The translations under genes were made by a program, and so were the position numbers. Below, piece after piece: positions 15,146 through 22,860 of a stretch of 58,388 nt of DNA (positions are counted from its first letter, which is position 1; every line of letters starts with the position of its first letter). The DNA is from an uncultured Faecalibacterium sp. (GTDB taxonomy: Bacteria > Bacillota > Clostridia > Oscillospirales > Ruminococcaceae), in the NCBI GenBank assembly GCA_934525845.1, contig CAKSZS010000010.1:1-58388 (forward strand). Reading direction: 5' to 3'. The notes below the pieces were generated by a model. The model saw only the letters and a list, made by a program, of their open reading frames with translations, did not search any database and was not told the origin of the DNA.

Positions 15146-16624
15146 ATGACCGCAGTGATCTACGCCCGCTATTCCAGCGACAACCAGCGCGAAGAATCCA
15201 TCGAAGGTCAGATCCGGGAATGCACGGCCTATGCGGAAAAGAACGGCATCACCATCGTCAAGCACTACATTGACCGTGCCATCTCTGCCAAGACAGACAA
15301 CCGCCCGGAGTTTCAGCAGATGATAAAAGACAGCGACAAGAAGCTGTTTGACATTGTGCTGGTCTGGAAGCTGGACCGCTTTGCCCGAAATCGCTACGAC
15401 AGTGCCCGGTACAAGACCCAGTTGAAGAAGAACGGCGTCAAGCTCATGTCGGCTACCGAGGTCATCTCGGATGGCCCGGAGGGCATCATTCTGGAATCGG
15501 TGCTTGAAGGCTATGCGGAATATTATTCCGCTGACCTGTCCGAAAAGGTCATTCGCGGCATGACGGAAAACGCCCTGAAAGGCAAGTTCTCTGGCGGTGC
15601 TATCCCTTTCGGCTACACTATCAATGCAGACCGCCGCTTTGAAATTGACCCTCTCACCGCACCTTTTGTAGCAGAAACCTTCCAGCGGTACAACGACGGC
15701 CAGACCATGCGAGAAATTCGGGATTGGCTGAACGAAAAAGGTATCAAAAACAAGCGCGGTGGGCCGATGAGCTTCAATGTTATTCAGCATATGCTGAGCA
15801 ACCGCCGTTATATTGGTGAATTGAAGTACCGGGACATCCTGATTCCCGATGCGATTCCGCCCATCGTGTCCGCAGAGCTTTTCAACGATGTACAGGAAAA
15901 GATGTTGAAAAACAAGAAAGCCCCTGCCCGTAGAAAGGCAGAGGACGACTACCTGCTCACCACCAAGCTGTTCTGCGGCTGCTGTGGGGCGTTGATGTTT
16001 GGCGAAAGCGGCACAAGCCGGACAGGTGAAGTTCACCGCTACTATAAATGTGCTACCGCCAAGAAGCATAAGGGCTGCAAGAAAAAGACCGTCCGCAAAC
16101 AGTGGCTGGAAGATCTGGTGGTCAATCAGACCATGCAGCTTGTTCGAGATGATGCCGCAATGGAATCCATCATTGCCAAGGTGATGGAACTGCAAAATAA
16201 GGAAAATACCAACATTCCCCTCTATGAGAAGCAGCTTCGGGATGCGGAATCGGGTATCCAGAATATGCTCAATGCGATTCAGGCCGGTATCCTGACCAGC
16301 TCCACCAAGGAACGGTTGGAGCAGCTGGAAGAAACCAAGCGTGAGTTTGAAGCCCGCATTGCAGAAGAAAAGCTGGCGAAGCCCAAGGTCACGGAGGAGT
16401 TCATCCGGTTCTGGCTGTTGCGGTTCCGCAAGCTGGATATGAGCCTGAAAGACCAGCGGCAGGCGCTGGTGGATACCTTCATCAATGCGATTTACCTGTA
16501 TGATGATAAGGTTTTGATAACCTTCAACTATAAAGAAGGGACACAGACCGTCACCTTTGGAGAAGCGACAGAAGTTGTATCTGAGGGAAATGGTTCGGAT
16601 TTGATTGCATTCCTGCATTCGTAA
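15146..16624 (+). CDS. Large serine recombinase
   Basis: 492 residues from ATG 15146, since GGAGGTG lies 6 nt upstream; the ATG at 15131 overlaps that site. The resolvase domain (about 1-145) has catalytic Ser10 in YARYSSDNQ and DRFARN. A recombinase DNA-binding domain follows (about 155-250), then a zinc ribbon (CGCCGALMFG, then KCATAKKHKGC). A long coiled coil (about 345-415) and a C-terminal tail complete it. Such enzymes integrate and excise phages or mobilizable elements. It stands alone between its own promoter and terminator with no relaxase or att-linked cargo next to it, so it may be an orphan of the element decaying at 3-6 kb. Confidence 0.92.
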   Translation: MTAVIYARYSSDNQREESIEGQIRECTAYAEKNGITIVKHYIDRAISAKTDNRPEFQQMIKDSDKKLFDIVLVWKLDRFARNRYDSARYKTQLKKNGVKLMSATEVISDGPEGIILESVLEGYAEYYSADLSEKVIRGMTENALKGKFSGGAIPFGYTINADRRFEIDPLTAPFVAETFQRYNDGQTMREIRDWLNEKGIKNKRGGPMSFNVIQHMLSNRRYIGELKYRDILIPDAIPPIVSAELFNDVQEKMLKNKKAPARRKAEDDYLLTTKLFCGCCGALMFGESGTSRTGEVHRYYKCATAKKHKGCKKKTVRKQWLEDLVVNQTMQLVRDDAAMESIIAKVMELQNKENTNIPLYEKQLRDAESGIQNMLNAIQAGILTSSTKERLEQLEETKREFEARIAEEKLAKPKVTEEFIRFWLLRFRKLDMSLKDQRQALVDTFINAIYLYDDKVLITFNYKEGTQTVTFGEATEVVSEGNGSDLIAFLHS

Positions 16625-16661
16625 ACGACAGCTTTCAAAAAGGCTGTCGTTTTTCTTTTTT
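16623..16661 (+). terminator. Terminator of the recombinase gene
   Basis: ACGACAGC (16625-16632) pairs with GCTGTCGT (16643-16650), extended by A/T pairs, followed by TTTTCTTTTTT. Confidence 0.85.
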
Positions 16662-16715
16662 GCGGGAACCTTTGCGGAATGCCGCCGGGCAGTCTTTCCT
16701 CCGGAGCGATTCTCT

Positions 16716-16723
16716 GCTATACT
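16716..16723 (+). promoter_or_regulatory. Extended -10 element before fdhD
   Basis: TGCTATACT gives TG-n-TATACT about 57 nt before the fdhD start. A weak -35 (TTTCCT) lies 17 nt upstream. Confidence 0.5.
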
Positions 16724-16779
16724 TATCCTATCCGTGCCGGGGCAATGCTGCCGGCACACAGGGAAGGAACCGAAACATT

Positions 16780-17544
16780 ATGCAGATCCATGATCTTTTT
16801 GGCAGGCAGACCGCTTTTGAGACGGTGCGGATGCCGGACGGCACCGAAGCGGCGCTGCCCGCAGAACACGCCGCCATACTTTATGTGAACGAGCAGCCGG
16901 CCTTCCGGGTCGTATGCACGCCGGAACGGCTGCCGCAGCTGGCGCTGGGACGGCTGCTGACCGAGGGGTGGATCACCTCGGCAGAAGAAGTGGAGCAGAT
17001 CACCGTCTGCGCCGAGGGTCTGAAGGTCAGCGTCTACCTGAACCACCCGCTGACCGCCCGCCGTGCAGCGGCGCAGGAGGTGTCCAGCTGCTGCACCGAC
17101 AACGTCACGCTGGGCAGTCCGGTGGAACCGCTCCCCCTGCAAACGGTGCCGCAGCTGGAACTGCAGCCGGAGTGGATCGAGCTTCTGACGGCGGCGATGG
17201 ACGCGGGACTTCCGCTGTACCGCGCCACCCGGGCGGTGCACAGCTGCTTTGTCCTGCGGGAGGGCCGCCTCCTTTTTGCCTGCGAGGACATCGGCCGGCA
17301 CAACGCGCTGGACAAAGCGGTGGGCCAGATGCTGCTGCAAGGCATTCCCCTGTCAGAATGCGTGCTCTACACCAGCGGCCGGGTGCCGGTGGATATGGTG
17401 CGCAAGGCCATCCGGGCGGGCGTTCCGGCGCTGGTGAGCAAGACCATGCCCACCGTACAATCGCTGGAACTGGCGCAGGAATATGGGCTGCAGCTGGTCT
17501 GCGGCCGGAAGCATCCGCTAACTTTGTCAAAAATGGAAAAATGA
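16780..17544 (+). CDS. fdhD: FdhD, sulfur carrier for molybdoenzyme maturation
   Basis: 254 residues from ATG 16780 (GGAAGGAA upstream). FdhD hallmarks are the central two-Cys loop, here adjacent Cys104-Cys105 (SSCCTDN) rather than C-x-x-C, CEDIGRHNALDK at about 168, and SGRVPVDMVRKA near 205. FdhD passes sulfur from a cysteine desulfurase to the bis-MGD Mo or W cofactor of formate dehydrogenases. No formate dehydrogenase gene is in the window. It neighbours an AOR-family operon and the cofactor pathway, so it may serve a distant enzyme. High-GC codon use begins here, unlike the genes to the left. Confidence 0.88.
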   Translation: MQIHDLFGRQTAFETVRMPDGTEAALPAEHAAILYVNEQPAFRVVCTPERLPQLALGRLLTEGWITSAEEVEQITVCAEGLKVSVYLNHPLTARRAAAQEVSSCCTDNVTLGSPVEPLPLQTVPQLELQPEWIELLTAAMDAGLPLYRATRAVHSCFVLREGRLLFACEDIGRHNALDKAVGQMLLQGIPLSECVLYTSGRVPVDMVRKAIRAGVPALVSKTMPTVQSLELAQEYGLQLVCGRKHPLTLSKMEK

Positions 17545-17578
17545 TGGTTACACAATGAAGAAAAAGCGCTGGTTTGCG

Positions 17579-17608
17579 TTGACTGACGCTTTCCCCCAGT
17601 GGTAATAT
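17579..17608 (+). promoter_or_regulatory. Promoter of the FMN-protein/AOR operon
   Basis: -35 TTGACT (17579-17584) and -10 TAATAT (17603-17608) are spaced 18 nt. Transcription would start about 17615, roughly 95 nt before the FMN-binding gene. Confidence 0.65.
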
Positions 17609-17620
17609 AAAAAGGAAGAG

Positions 17621-17660
17621 ACCGCTCCGCTTGTTGCAGCAGGCTGAGCGGTTATTTTCG
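17621..17660 (+). terminator. Leader hairpin, possible attenuator
   Basis: ACCGCTC (17621-17627) pairs with GAGCGGT (17646-17652), extended past a mismatch by GC/GC, followed by TATTTTCGTGTTT. It sits inside the leader of the AOR operon just after the promoter. It could terminate fdhD read-through or attenuate the operon. The T-run is imperfect. Confidence 0.5.
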
Positions 17661-17707
17661 TGTTTGGGAAACTTTTCCCGCACAACAAAAAACAGGCAGG
17701 TGATAAC

Positions 17708-18625
17708 ATGAAGCAGGCAACCAACCCGTTTGCGCCCGTTCCGCTGTGGCGCAAGCGGCTGCCGGGCTATGCGGCCATGGGCGCTGCCACGGTTGCCATG
17801 GCGGTCGGTCTGATCGCTGTGCAGCACGCGCGCACCACGGTTGCCGGTACCCTGCTGCCGGTGTCGGAGGCGGATGCAGCCGCCTACGGCATCAGCGCAG
17901 TGTACCAGCTCGACGACGGCAGCTACCGCGTGGAGGGGACCCAGAAGGGCTTCCAGAGCGATGTGCAGGCTGCTGTGACCCTGGACGCCGAGGGCAATGT
18001 CTCTGCAGTGGAGATCCTTTCGCAGGCAGAGACCGACAGCCTGGGCGGTCAGTGCGTCAACCCGGAGTTCACGTCCCAGTACCAGGGCGCGGCTCCCTTT
18101 ACCCTGGCGGGCAAGAGCTACACCGTGACCGATCCGGCCACCGGTGCAGCCTACGCCGCGGCCGGTGCCGCATCCGAGGATGCTTCCGCCGCAGAGGACT
18201 TTGACCCCGCACAGTGGAACGTGTCCGATACCTCTCCCGAGGCAGAGGCCACCCGCAAGATGTATGCAGCGGGTCTGACCCTTTCGGCCCTCAACGGCCA
18301 GCCTCTGGATGACGAACTGGCCCCGCCGCTGGATTCCAGCGCCGAGGCCGTGGCACGCCGCAAGCTGTATAACGCGGGCCTGAGCAAGAGTGCCCAGGAC
18401 GGCGAAGAGCAGGCTGTGCCCTATGCGGACTGGTCGGCAGAAAAGCAGGCGGCGTACCGTCTGGCACAGACCGACCTGACCACGGAACAGATCCAGACCG
18501 GTGCGGTCAGCGCCAATCTGACCGAGGTGGACGCCCTTTCCGGCGCGACCATCACCTCGACGGCGGTGACCAACATCGTCAACAATTCGTATTTCTATGT
18601 GACTGAGGTGCTCTGCGCAGAGTGA
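17708..18625 (+). CDS. Membrane-anchored FMN-binding (RnfG-like) protein
   Basis: 305 residues from ATG 17708. One N-terminal transmembrane anchor (about 18-40) precedes an FMN-binding domain outside the membrane. Near the C-terminus, DALSGATITSTAV matches the D-x-(S/T)-G-A-(S/T)-x-T signal where ApbE attaches FMN to Thr. Between the two halves of the domain lie an Ala/Ser-rich linker and three imperfect ~30-residue helical repeats (TRKMYAAGL, RRKLYNAGL, AAYRLAQTD). It is the first gene of an operon with a Tat-exported ferredoxin and an AOR enzyme, so it probably shuttles electrons on the outer face. No apbE gene is in view. Confidence 0.8.
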   Translation: MKQATNPFAPVPLWRKRLPGYAAMGAATVAMAVGLIAVQHARTTVAGTLLPVSEADAAAYGISAVYQLDDGSYRVEGTQKGFQSDVQAAVTLDAEGNVSAVEILSQAETDSLGGQCVNPEFTSQYQGAAPFTLAGKSYTVTDPATGAAYAAAGAASEDASAAEDFDPAQWNVSDTSPEAEATRKMYAAGLTLSALNGQPLDDELAPPLDSSAEAVARRKLYNAGLSKSAQDGEEQAVPYADWSAEKQAAYRLAQTDLTTEQIQTGAVSANLTEVDALSGATITSTAVTNIVNNSYFYVTEVLCAE

Positions 18626-18647
18626 CCTCAACGGAGGAATGGAACCT

Positions 18648-19292
18648 ATGGCAAAAACTGATTTTCTGACGGCCGACATGACCCGCCGTCAATTTATGAA
18701 GATCTCGGGCAAGAGCCTTGCAGGGCTCACCCTCTCCGCATCCATGCTGTCCCTCTTCGGCTGCTCCCAGCAGCAGGTGGACAGCGGAGCCGTGGCCACC
18801 TGGGCACTGCCCCAGGGCCTGCTGGTGGTCAATGCGGACCTGTGCACCGGCTGTCAGCGCTGTGAGATCAACTGCACGCTGACCAACGACGGCGTGTGCT
18901 CCTCTTACATCAGCCGTGTGAAGATCCAGCGTCGTCTGAACCTGGACGGCCAGGGCAACGGCCTGCTGTCCGGCACCGACAACTGCTGGGTCTACTTCCC
19001 GGACACCTGCCGCCAGTGCGAGGATCCGGCCTGCGGCAACGCCTGCCCGCAGAAGGCCATCACCACCGACAGCCGCGGCATCCGTGTTGTGGATACCGAC
19101 AAGTGCATCGGCTGCGGTGCCTGCCAGGAGGCCTGCCCCTGGCACATGCCCACCGTGAACCCCGAGACCGGCAAGTCCTCCAAGTGCATCGCCTGCGGTG
19201 CCTGCGTGGCAGGCTGCCCGTCCGGCGCTCTGTCCATCGTGGACTGGGATGCCGTCACCAGCGCAGCACAGGCTGCATACATGGACCTGTAA
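18648..19292 (+). CDS. Tat-exported lipoprotein-like ferredoxin with four [4Fe-4S] clusters
   Basis: 214 residues. ATG 18648 is preferred because GGAGG lies 10 nt upstream and only 1 nt from the other ATG at 18639. A twin-arginine signal (TRRQFMKIS, Arg13-14) leads into a hydrophobic stretch and LSLFGC, a plausible lipobox at Cys39. Four cluster-binding Cys groups follow: CTGCQRCEINC, CRQCEDPACGNACP, CIGCGACQEACP and CIACGACVAGCP. It resembles E. coli YdhY-type electron-transfer subunits paired with AOR-family enzymes. It ends 12 nt before the AOR gene. By order and export signal it should carry electrons from the AOR partner outside the membrane. Confidence 0.85.
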   Translation: MAKTDFLTADMTRRQFMKISGKSLAGLTLSASMLSLFGCSQQQVDSGAVATWALPQGLLVVNADLCTGCQRCEINCTLTNDGVCSSYISRVKIQRRLNLDGQGNGLLSGTDNCWVYFPDTCRQCEDPACGNACPQKAITTDSRGIRVVDTDKCIGCGACQEACPWHMPTVNPETGKSSKCIACGACVAGCPSGALSIVDWDAVTSAAQAAYMDL

Positions 19293-19304
19293 GGAGGAAC
19301 TACA

Positions 19305-21485
19305 ATGGCTGAAACTTACGGCTGGGCAGGTAAGATCCTGCGCGTCAACCTGACCACTGGCGAGATCACCAGTGAGGACGACGCAAAATACCATAAATAT
19401 ATCGGCGGTATGGGCATGGCCTACCGCATCATGTACGAAGAAGCTCCCATGGACCTGGATCCTTATGATGAAAAGGCTCTGGTCATCTTTGGCGTTGGCC
19501 CCCTGACCGGCGCAGGCGTGCCCTGCTCCGGCCGTATGAACGTGACCTTCCGCTCTACCTGGTCCAAGGGCAGCTCCATCGTGGACGCTCACATGGGCGG
19601 CCACATCGGCTCCATGCTGAAGTACGCCGGCTACGACGGCATCGTGGTCAGCGGCATCTCTGAAAAGCCTGTTTACCTGCGGATCGAGGACGGCAACGTC
19701 TCTCTGGAGGACGCCAGCGAGATCTGGGGCAAGGGCACCTTTGCTGCCAACAAGTGGATGGTAGAGCAGAACGGCCGGGAGTTCGAGACCGCTTCCATCG
19801 GCCCTGCCGGTGAGAACCTGGTGGATTACTCCACCCTGAACACCAGCTTTGGCAACTCCGGCGGTGCTGGCCTGGGTGCTGCCATGGGCAACAAGAAGCT
19901 GAAGGGCCTGGCCATCCGTGGCACCGGCAGCGTCAAGGTGGCTGACCCCAAGAAGGTGCTGGAGCTGTCCAACTACATGATCGGCAACCTGATCGGCGGC
20001 AACAACAACCACAACGTGCCCGCACAGCCCCAGAGCTGGGCAGAGTACAGCGCTACCTCCGGCAAGAACCGCTGGTCCGGCGCTCCCGGCCGTATGTGGA
20101 AAAAGGCTCCCGGCGGCCCCGTGGATACCGGCGAGCAGCCCTACTACGACCTGAACAAGGTGGCCCTGCGCTGCTTTAAGGGCTACTTCGACTTTGGTGC
20201 TCCTGCTGCAGAGTACACCGTGAAGAACGGCGGCTGCTCCTCCTGCCCCATCCGCTGCTACACCGAGTATGATGTGGACCCCCTGGCTGATTACGATCTG
20301 CCCACCCACAACTCCAACACCTGCATGCCCGTGCTGTACGGCACCCGTGTGTACCCCGATGGCGTCCACGACTTCAAGTATGAAGGCGACGGCACCATGG
20401 TCATCAACCTGGCATGGTCTCACGCTGTGGACGATATGGGTCTGTGGGATAACTACGGCAACCTGAACCGTGACCTGCAGTGGATCCTGCGGATGCCCCG
20501 TGAGGAGGCTACCAAGTACATCAGCGAGGCTGAGTACGACTCCCTGCCTTGGGAGTGGGAGAAGGCCGGCGATCCCCGTTGGGAAGTTGAGCTGATCCGC
20601 CGTATGGCTTACGGTGAGGGCGATCTGTCCGTCATCGCCAAGGGCACCCTGGCCATGATGGAAAAGTTTGGCCTGCCCAAGAGCTGGCTGGACCGCACCG
20701 ACGGCGCTACCAACTCCAACCTGATCTACAACGGCTTCCCCAACCACCACGGCCCTGCTGAGGCATGGCAGGTGGGTATGCTGTACAACCTGGTCTACAA
20801 CCGTGACTGCATGATCCACGAGATCGTCTGCGAGACCGGTTCCGGCGCACCCTACGAGGTGACCAAGAAGGTCATGGAAGACTTCTTCGGTGAGGGCTGC
20901 TACGATAAGGCCAAGGCCTACACTCCCATCAACGAGAACAAGGCTAAGCTGGCTGCCTACTGCGTCAACGACAAGAACTTCCACGACTCTGCCACCCTGT
21001 GCAACTGGATGTGGCCCATGACCCAGTCTCCCTCCAAGGAGCGCAACTACCACGGCGACCTGGACCTGCAGGCGGACTTTATGACTGCTGTTACCGGCGA
21101 GACCTACACCCAGGCCGGTCTGCAGGAGGACGGCGCACGCATCACCCAGATGCTGCGTGTCATGACTGCCATCAGCTTCCAGAAGAACTGCGGCAGCGCA
21201 AACCTGCGCCAGGAGCACGATGCCATCTGCGATTGGGTGTTCGATAAGGACCCCGACTTCAAGGCATTTGAGGAAGGCACCACCAAGCTGGACCGTGCCG
21301 ACATGGAGAAGGCCAAGGATCTGTTCTACGACATCTTCGGCTGGGATCGCACCACCGGTGTGCCCACCCGTGAGACCCTGGAGAAGTTCGATCTGGCCGA
21401 CATGGCCGACGACCTGGAAGCCCGCGGCATCTACGATCAGACTTCCGGTGCGGAAGCTGCTTCCAGCGAGGCCGCAGCCCAGTAA
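19305..21485 (+). CDS. Aldehyde:ferredoxin oxidoreductase family enzyme (tungstopterin, YdhV-like)
   Basis: 726 residues. N-terminal AOR domain signature GWAGKILRVNLTTGEI is followed by GVGPLTGAGVPCSGR and SIGPAGEN, which contact the bis-pterin. [4Fe-4S] ligands are Cys311, Cys314 and Cys318 (GCSSCPIRC) and Cys566 (SATLCNWMW). The C-terminus ends in an Ala/Ser/Glu tail. Family enzymes oxidise aldehydes or reduce carboxylates using W (sometimes Mo). It lacks its own signal peptide, so it would be cytoplasmic or carried through Tat with the preceding ferredoxin. Codon use is extremely biased (GGC, CTG, AAG, CCC), suggesting high expression. The substrate is unknown. Confidence 0.93.
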   Translation: MAETYGWAGKILRVNLTTGEITSEDDAKYHKYIGGMGMAYRIMYEEAPMDLDPYDEKALVIFGVGPLTGAGVPCSGRMNVTFRSTWSKGSSIVDAHMGGHIGSMLKYAGYDGIVVSGISEKPVYLRIEDGNVSLEDASEIWGKGTFAANKWMVEQNGREFETASIGPAGENLVDYSTLNTSFGNSGGAGLGAAMGNKKLKGLAIRGTGSVKVADPKKVLELSNYMIGNLIGGNNNHNVPAQPQSWAEYSATSGKNRWSGAPGRMWKKAPGGPVDTGEQPYYDLNKVALRCFKGYFDFGAPAAEYTVKNGGCSSCPIRCYTEYDVDPLADYDLPTHNSNTCMPVLYGTRVYPDGVHDFKYEGDGTMVINLAWSHAVDDMGLWDNYGNLNRDLQWILRMPREEATKYISEAEYDSLPWEWEKAGDPRWEVELIRRMAYGEGDLSVIAKGTLAMMEKFGLPKSWLDRTDGATNSNLIYNGFPNHHGPAEAWQVGMLYNLVYNRDCMIHEIVCETGSGAPYEVTKKVMEDFFGEGCYDKAKAYTPINENKAKLAAYCVNDKNFHDSATLCNWMWPMTQSPSKERNYHGDLDLQADFMTAVTGETYTQAGLQEDGARITQMLRVMTAISFQKNCGSANLRQEHDAICDWVFDKDPDFKAFEEGTTKLDRADMEKAKDLFYDIFGWDRTTGVPTRETLEKFDLADMADDLEARGIYDQTSGAEAASSEAAAQ

Positions 21486-21512
21486 TCCATTTCAGAAACG
21501 AGAGGAACCATC

Positions 21513-22433
21513 ATGCTGTTTGGCAGACGCAAACCCGGTTACACCACCACGGTGGATGCCGCATCGGACCCCGAACAGGTCGTTCTGGACCTGCAGAAAG
21601 CCGAAATGGCCGCCAAGAAAAAGCCGAAGGCGGAGGTCTTTGACATCGACGCGGCCAGCGAGACGGCCCGCCGCCTGAAGGAGACCGGAAGTATGTTTGA
21701 CGGCAGTGCCGCCAAGCTGGGCGAGGACGTGATGGCGGCGGTGCAGCGGGAGACCGATGCCCTGGCCGCAAAGCAGGCGGAGGATGCCCCGGCAGAATCC
21801 GCCGAGCAGGCCGCGCCGGACGCCGCCGAAAAGCCGGAGCTGCTGGACTTTCTGGCCGCTGCCCCGGAAGCCGAGGGCGACCCCTACGCGGATCAGCCCA
21901 CGGTCACGGCCCCGGAACTGCCCAAGCTGACCCCGGCCCAGGAGCTGGCGGGCTACATCCGCTCCCGCTCCGCGGCGGCGCTGGTCACAGCCCACGCGCT
22001 GCTGGTGAGCGAGGTGGAAAACGCCGACGCGCTTCTGGCCCAGATGCCGGAAGACCCCCAGTGCGCGGACATCGTGTCCCGCACCGGCGCAAAGGACACC
22101 TACTACTACTCCAGCGCCAACATGAGCGACAATTATGCGATGATCGCCCAGCTCATTGAGGACAAGGACCTGTGTGTGATGTTTGCTGAGATGGTGCGGT
22201 TCAACGCCCGCATCTACCCCAGTGCCACCCCGCTGCGGTACTTCCGCCGCTCGCCCTACAACCTGTCCCCGGAAGCCATCGAGCAGACCTGGCAGACTAT
22301 GCAGGGCAAGCCGGAGTATTCCGACATCGAGGAACTGACCAACAACGAAAATGAGCGGTTCCTCTTCTCCACCAAGCACCTCACCCGCCGCTACGCGAAA
22401 GCCATCAGCGACGTGGACGAGTTCTGCGACTGA
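21513..22433 (+). CDS. AOR-operon accessory protein of unknown function (YdhW-like?)
   Basis: 306 residues with no signal peptide or membrane segment. Residues 1-140 are low-complexity, Ala/Glu/Lys/Pro rich (AAKKKPKAEVFDID, AESAEQAAPDAAEK). The C-terminal ~165 residues look folded: LAGYIRSRSAAALVTAHALL, TYYYSSANMSDNYAMIAQLI and YFRRSPYNLSPEAIEQTW. It starts 27 nt after the AOR gene behind AGAGGAA. In E. coli the ydhV operon carries an uncharacterised ydhW of similar placement, and this may be its counterpart. I cannot confirm that without alignment. A chaperone or Tat proof-reading role is speculation. Confidence 0.6.
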   Translation: MLFGRRKPGYTTTVDAASDPEQVVLDLQKAEMAAKKKPKAEVFDIDAASETARRLKETGSMFDGSAAKLGEDVMAAVQRETDALAAKQAEDAPAESAEQAAPDAAEKPELLDFLAAAPEAEGDPYADQPTVTAPELPKLTPAQELAGYIRSRSAAALVTAHALLVSEVENADALLAQMPEDPQCADIVSRTGAKDTYYYSSANMSDNYAMIAQLIEDKDLCVMFAEMVRFNARIYPSATPLRYFRRSPYNLSPEAIEQTWQTMQGKPEYSDIEELTNNENERFLFSTKHLTRRYAKAISDVDEFCD

Positions 22434-22460
22434 GTTTTTACAATCGAATAGGGTATACGA

Positions 22461-22592
22461 GCTTCTTTGAGCAAAGGTGTCTAAACCATCAGGCAGGACA
22501 CCGCGCCGCAATGCTAAGGGCTGCATAAGCCGGCATTCAAGGGTGGAGGGGGAAACCCCGCCGCCTTCCCGCAGAAGAAACGCTGCAATTTG
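22461..22592 (+). promoter_or_regulatory. Candidate Moco/Wco riboswitch upstream of moeA
   Basis: The 427-nt leader between the AOR operon and moeA is densely structured. GGTGTC/GACACC (about 22476-22503) forms one stem. AATGC...GCATT encloses a GGCT-GCATA-AGCC hairpin. Next GGTGG-A-GGGG closes a GAAA tetraloop with CCCC-G-CCGCC (about 22551-22565), followed by TTCCC and GAAGAAACG. The GGGGAAACCCCGCC...TTCCC...AGAAAC ending resembles my recollection of the Moco RNA motif 3' half. The position, in front of the entire cofactor and molybdate-transport operon, fits. No covariance-model search was possible. Confidence 0.55.
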
Positions 22593-22725
22593 AAAAAAAG
22601 AACTCCTCCCATCCACACAGGGTCTTTCCGGGCCGCGCCGTCACTGCAAGGGCGGCACAGGCCGGAGAGCGCCCATCGGCACGGCTGACTGCAAACTGCT
22701 CGCTGCCGGAATGTGCGGATATTCT

Positions 22726-22770
22726 GCGGAGGCGTTTTGATTTTCGGTCAGAACGTCTCCGCTTCTTTTT
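22726..22770 (+). terminator. Leader terminator before moeA
   Basis: GCGGAGGCGTT (22726-22736) pairs with AACGTCTCCGC (22752-22762), one G-U pair, followed by TTCTTTTT. It ends 90 nt before moeA. It could end the AOR operon or be the riboswitch expression platform. Between 22600 and 22725 a further stem (CTTTCCGG/CCGGAGAG) is visible. Confidence 0.75.
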
Positions 22771-22860
22771 CACCTGCCTTTTTTGAAAAGAGAATATCCC
22801 CGGCACGCCCTGCCTGAGCCATAGCAGGCCGGGCACTGCCGGATACCTGGAGGATTTTTT

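Noticed and set aside
18579..21218. 879-codon minus-strand frame opposite ferredoxin and AOR genes
   Set aside because: Product is a Val/Leu/Gly/His-rich shadow. The plus strand carries complete cluster-binding motifs.
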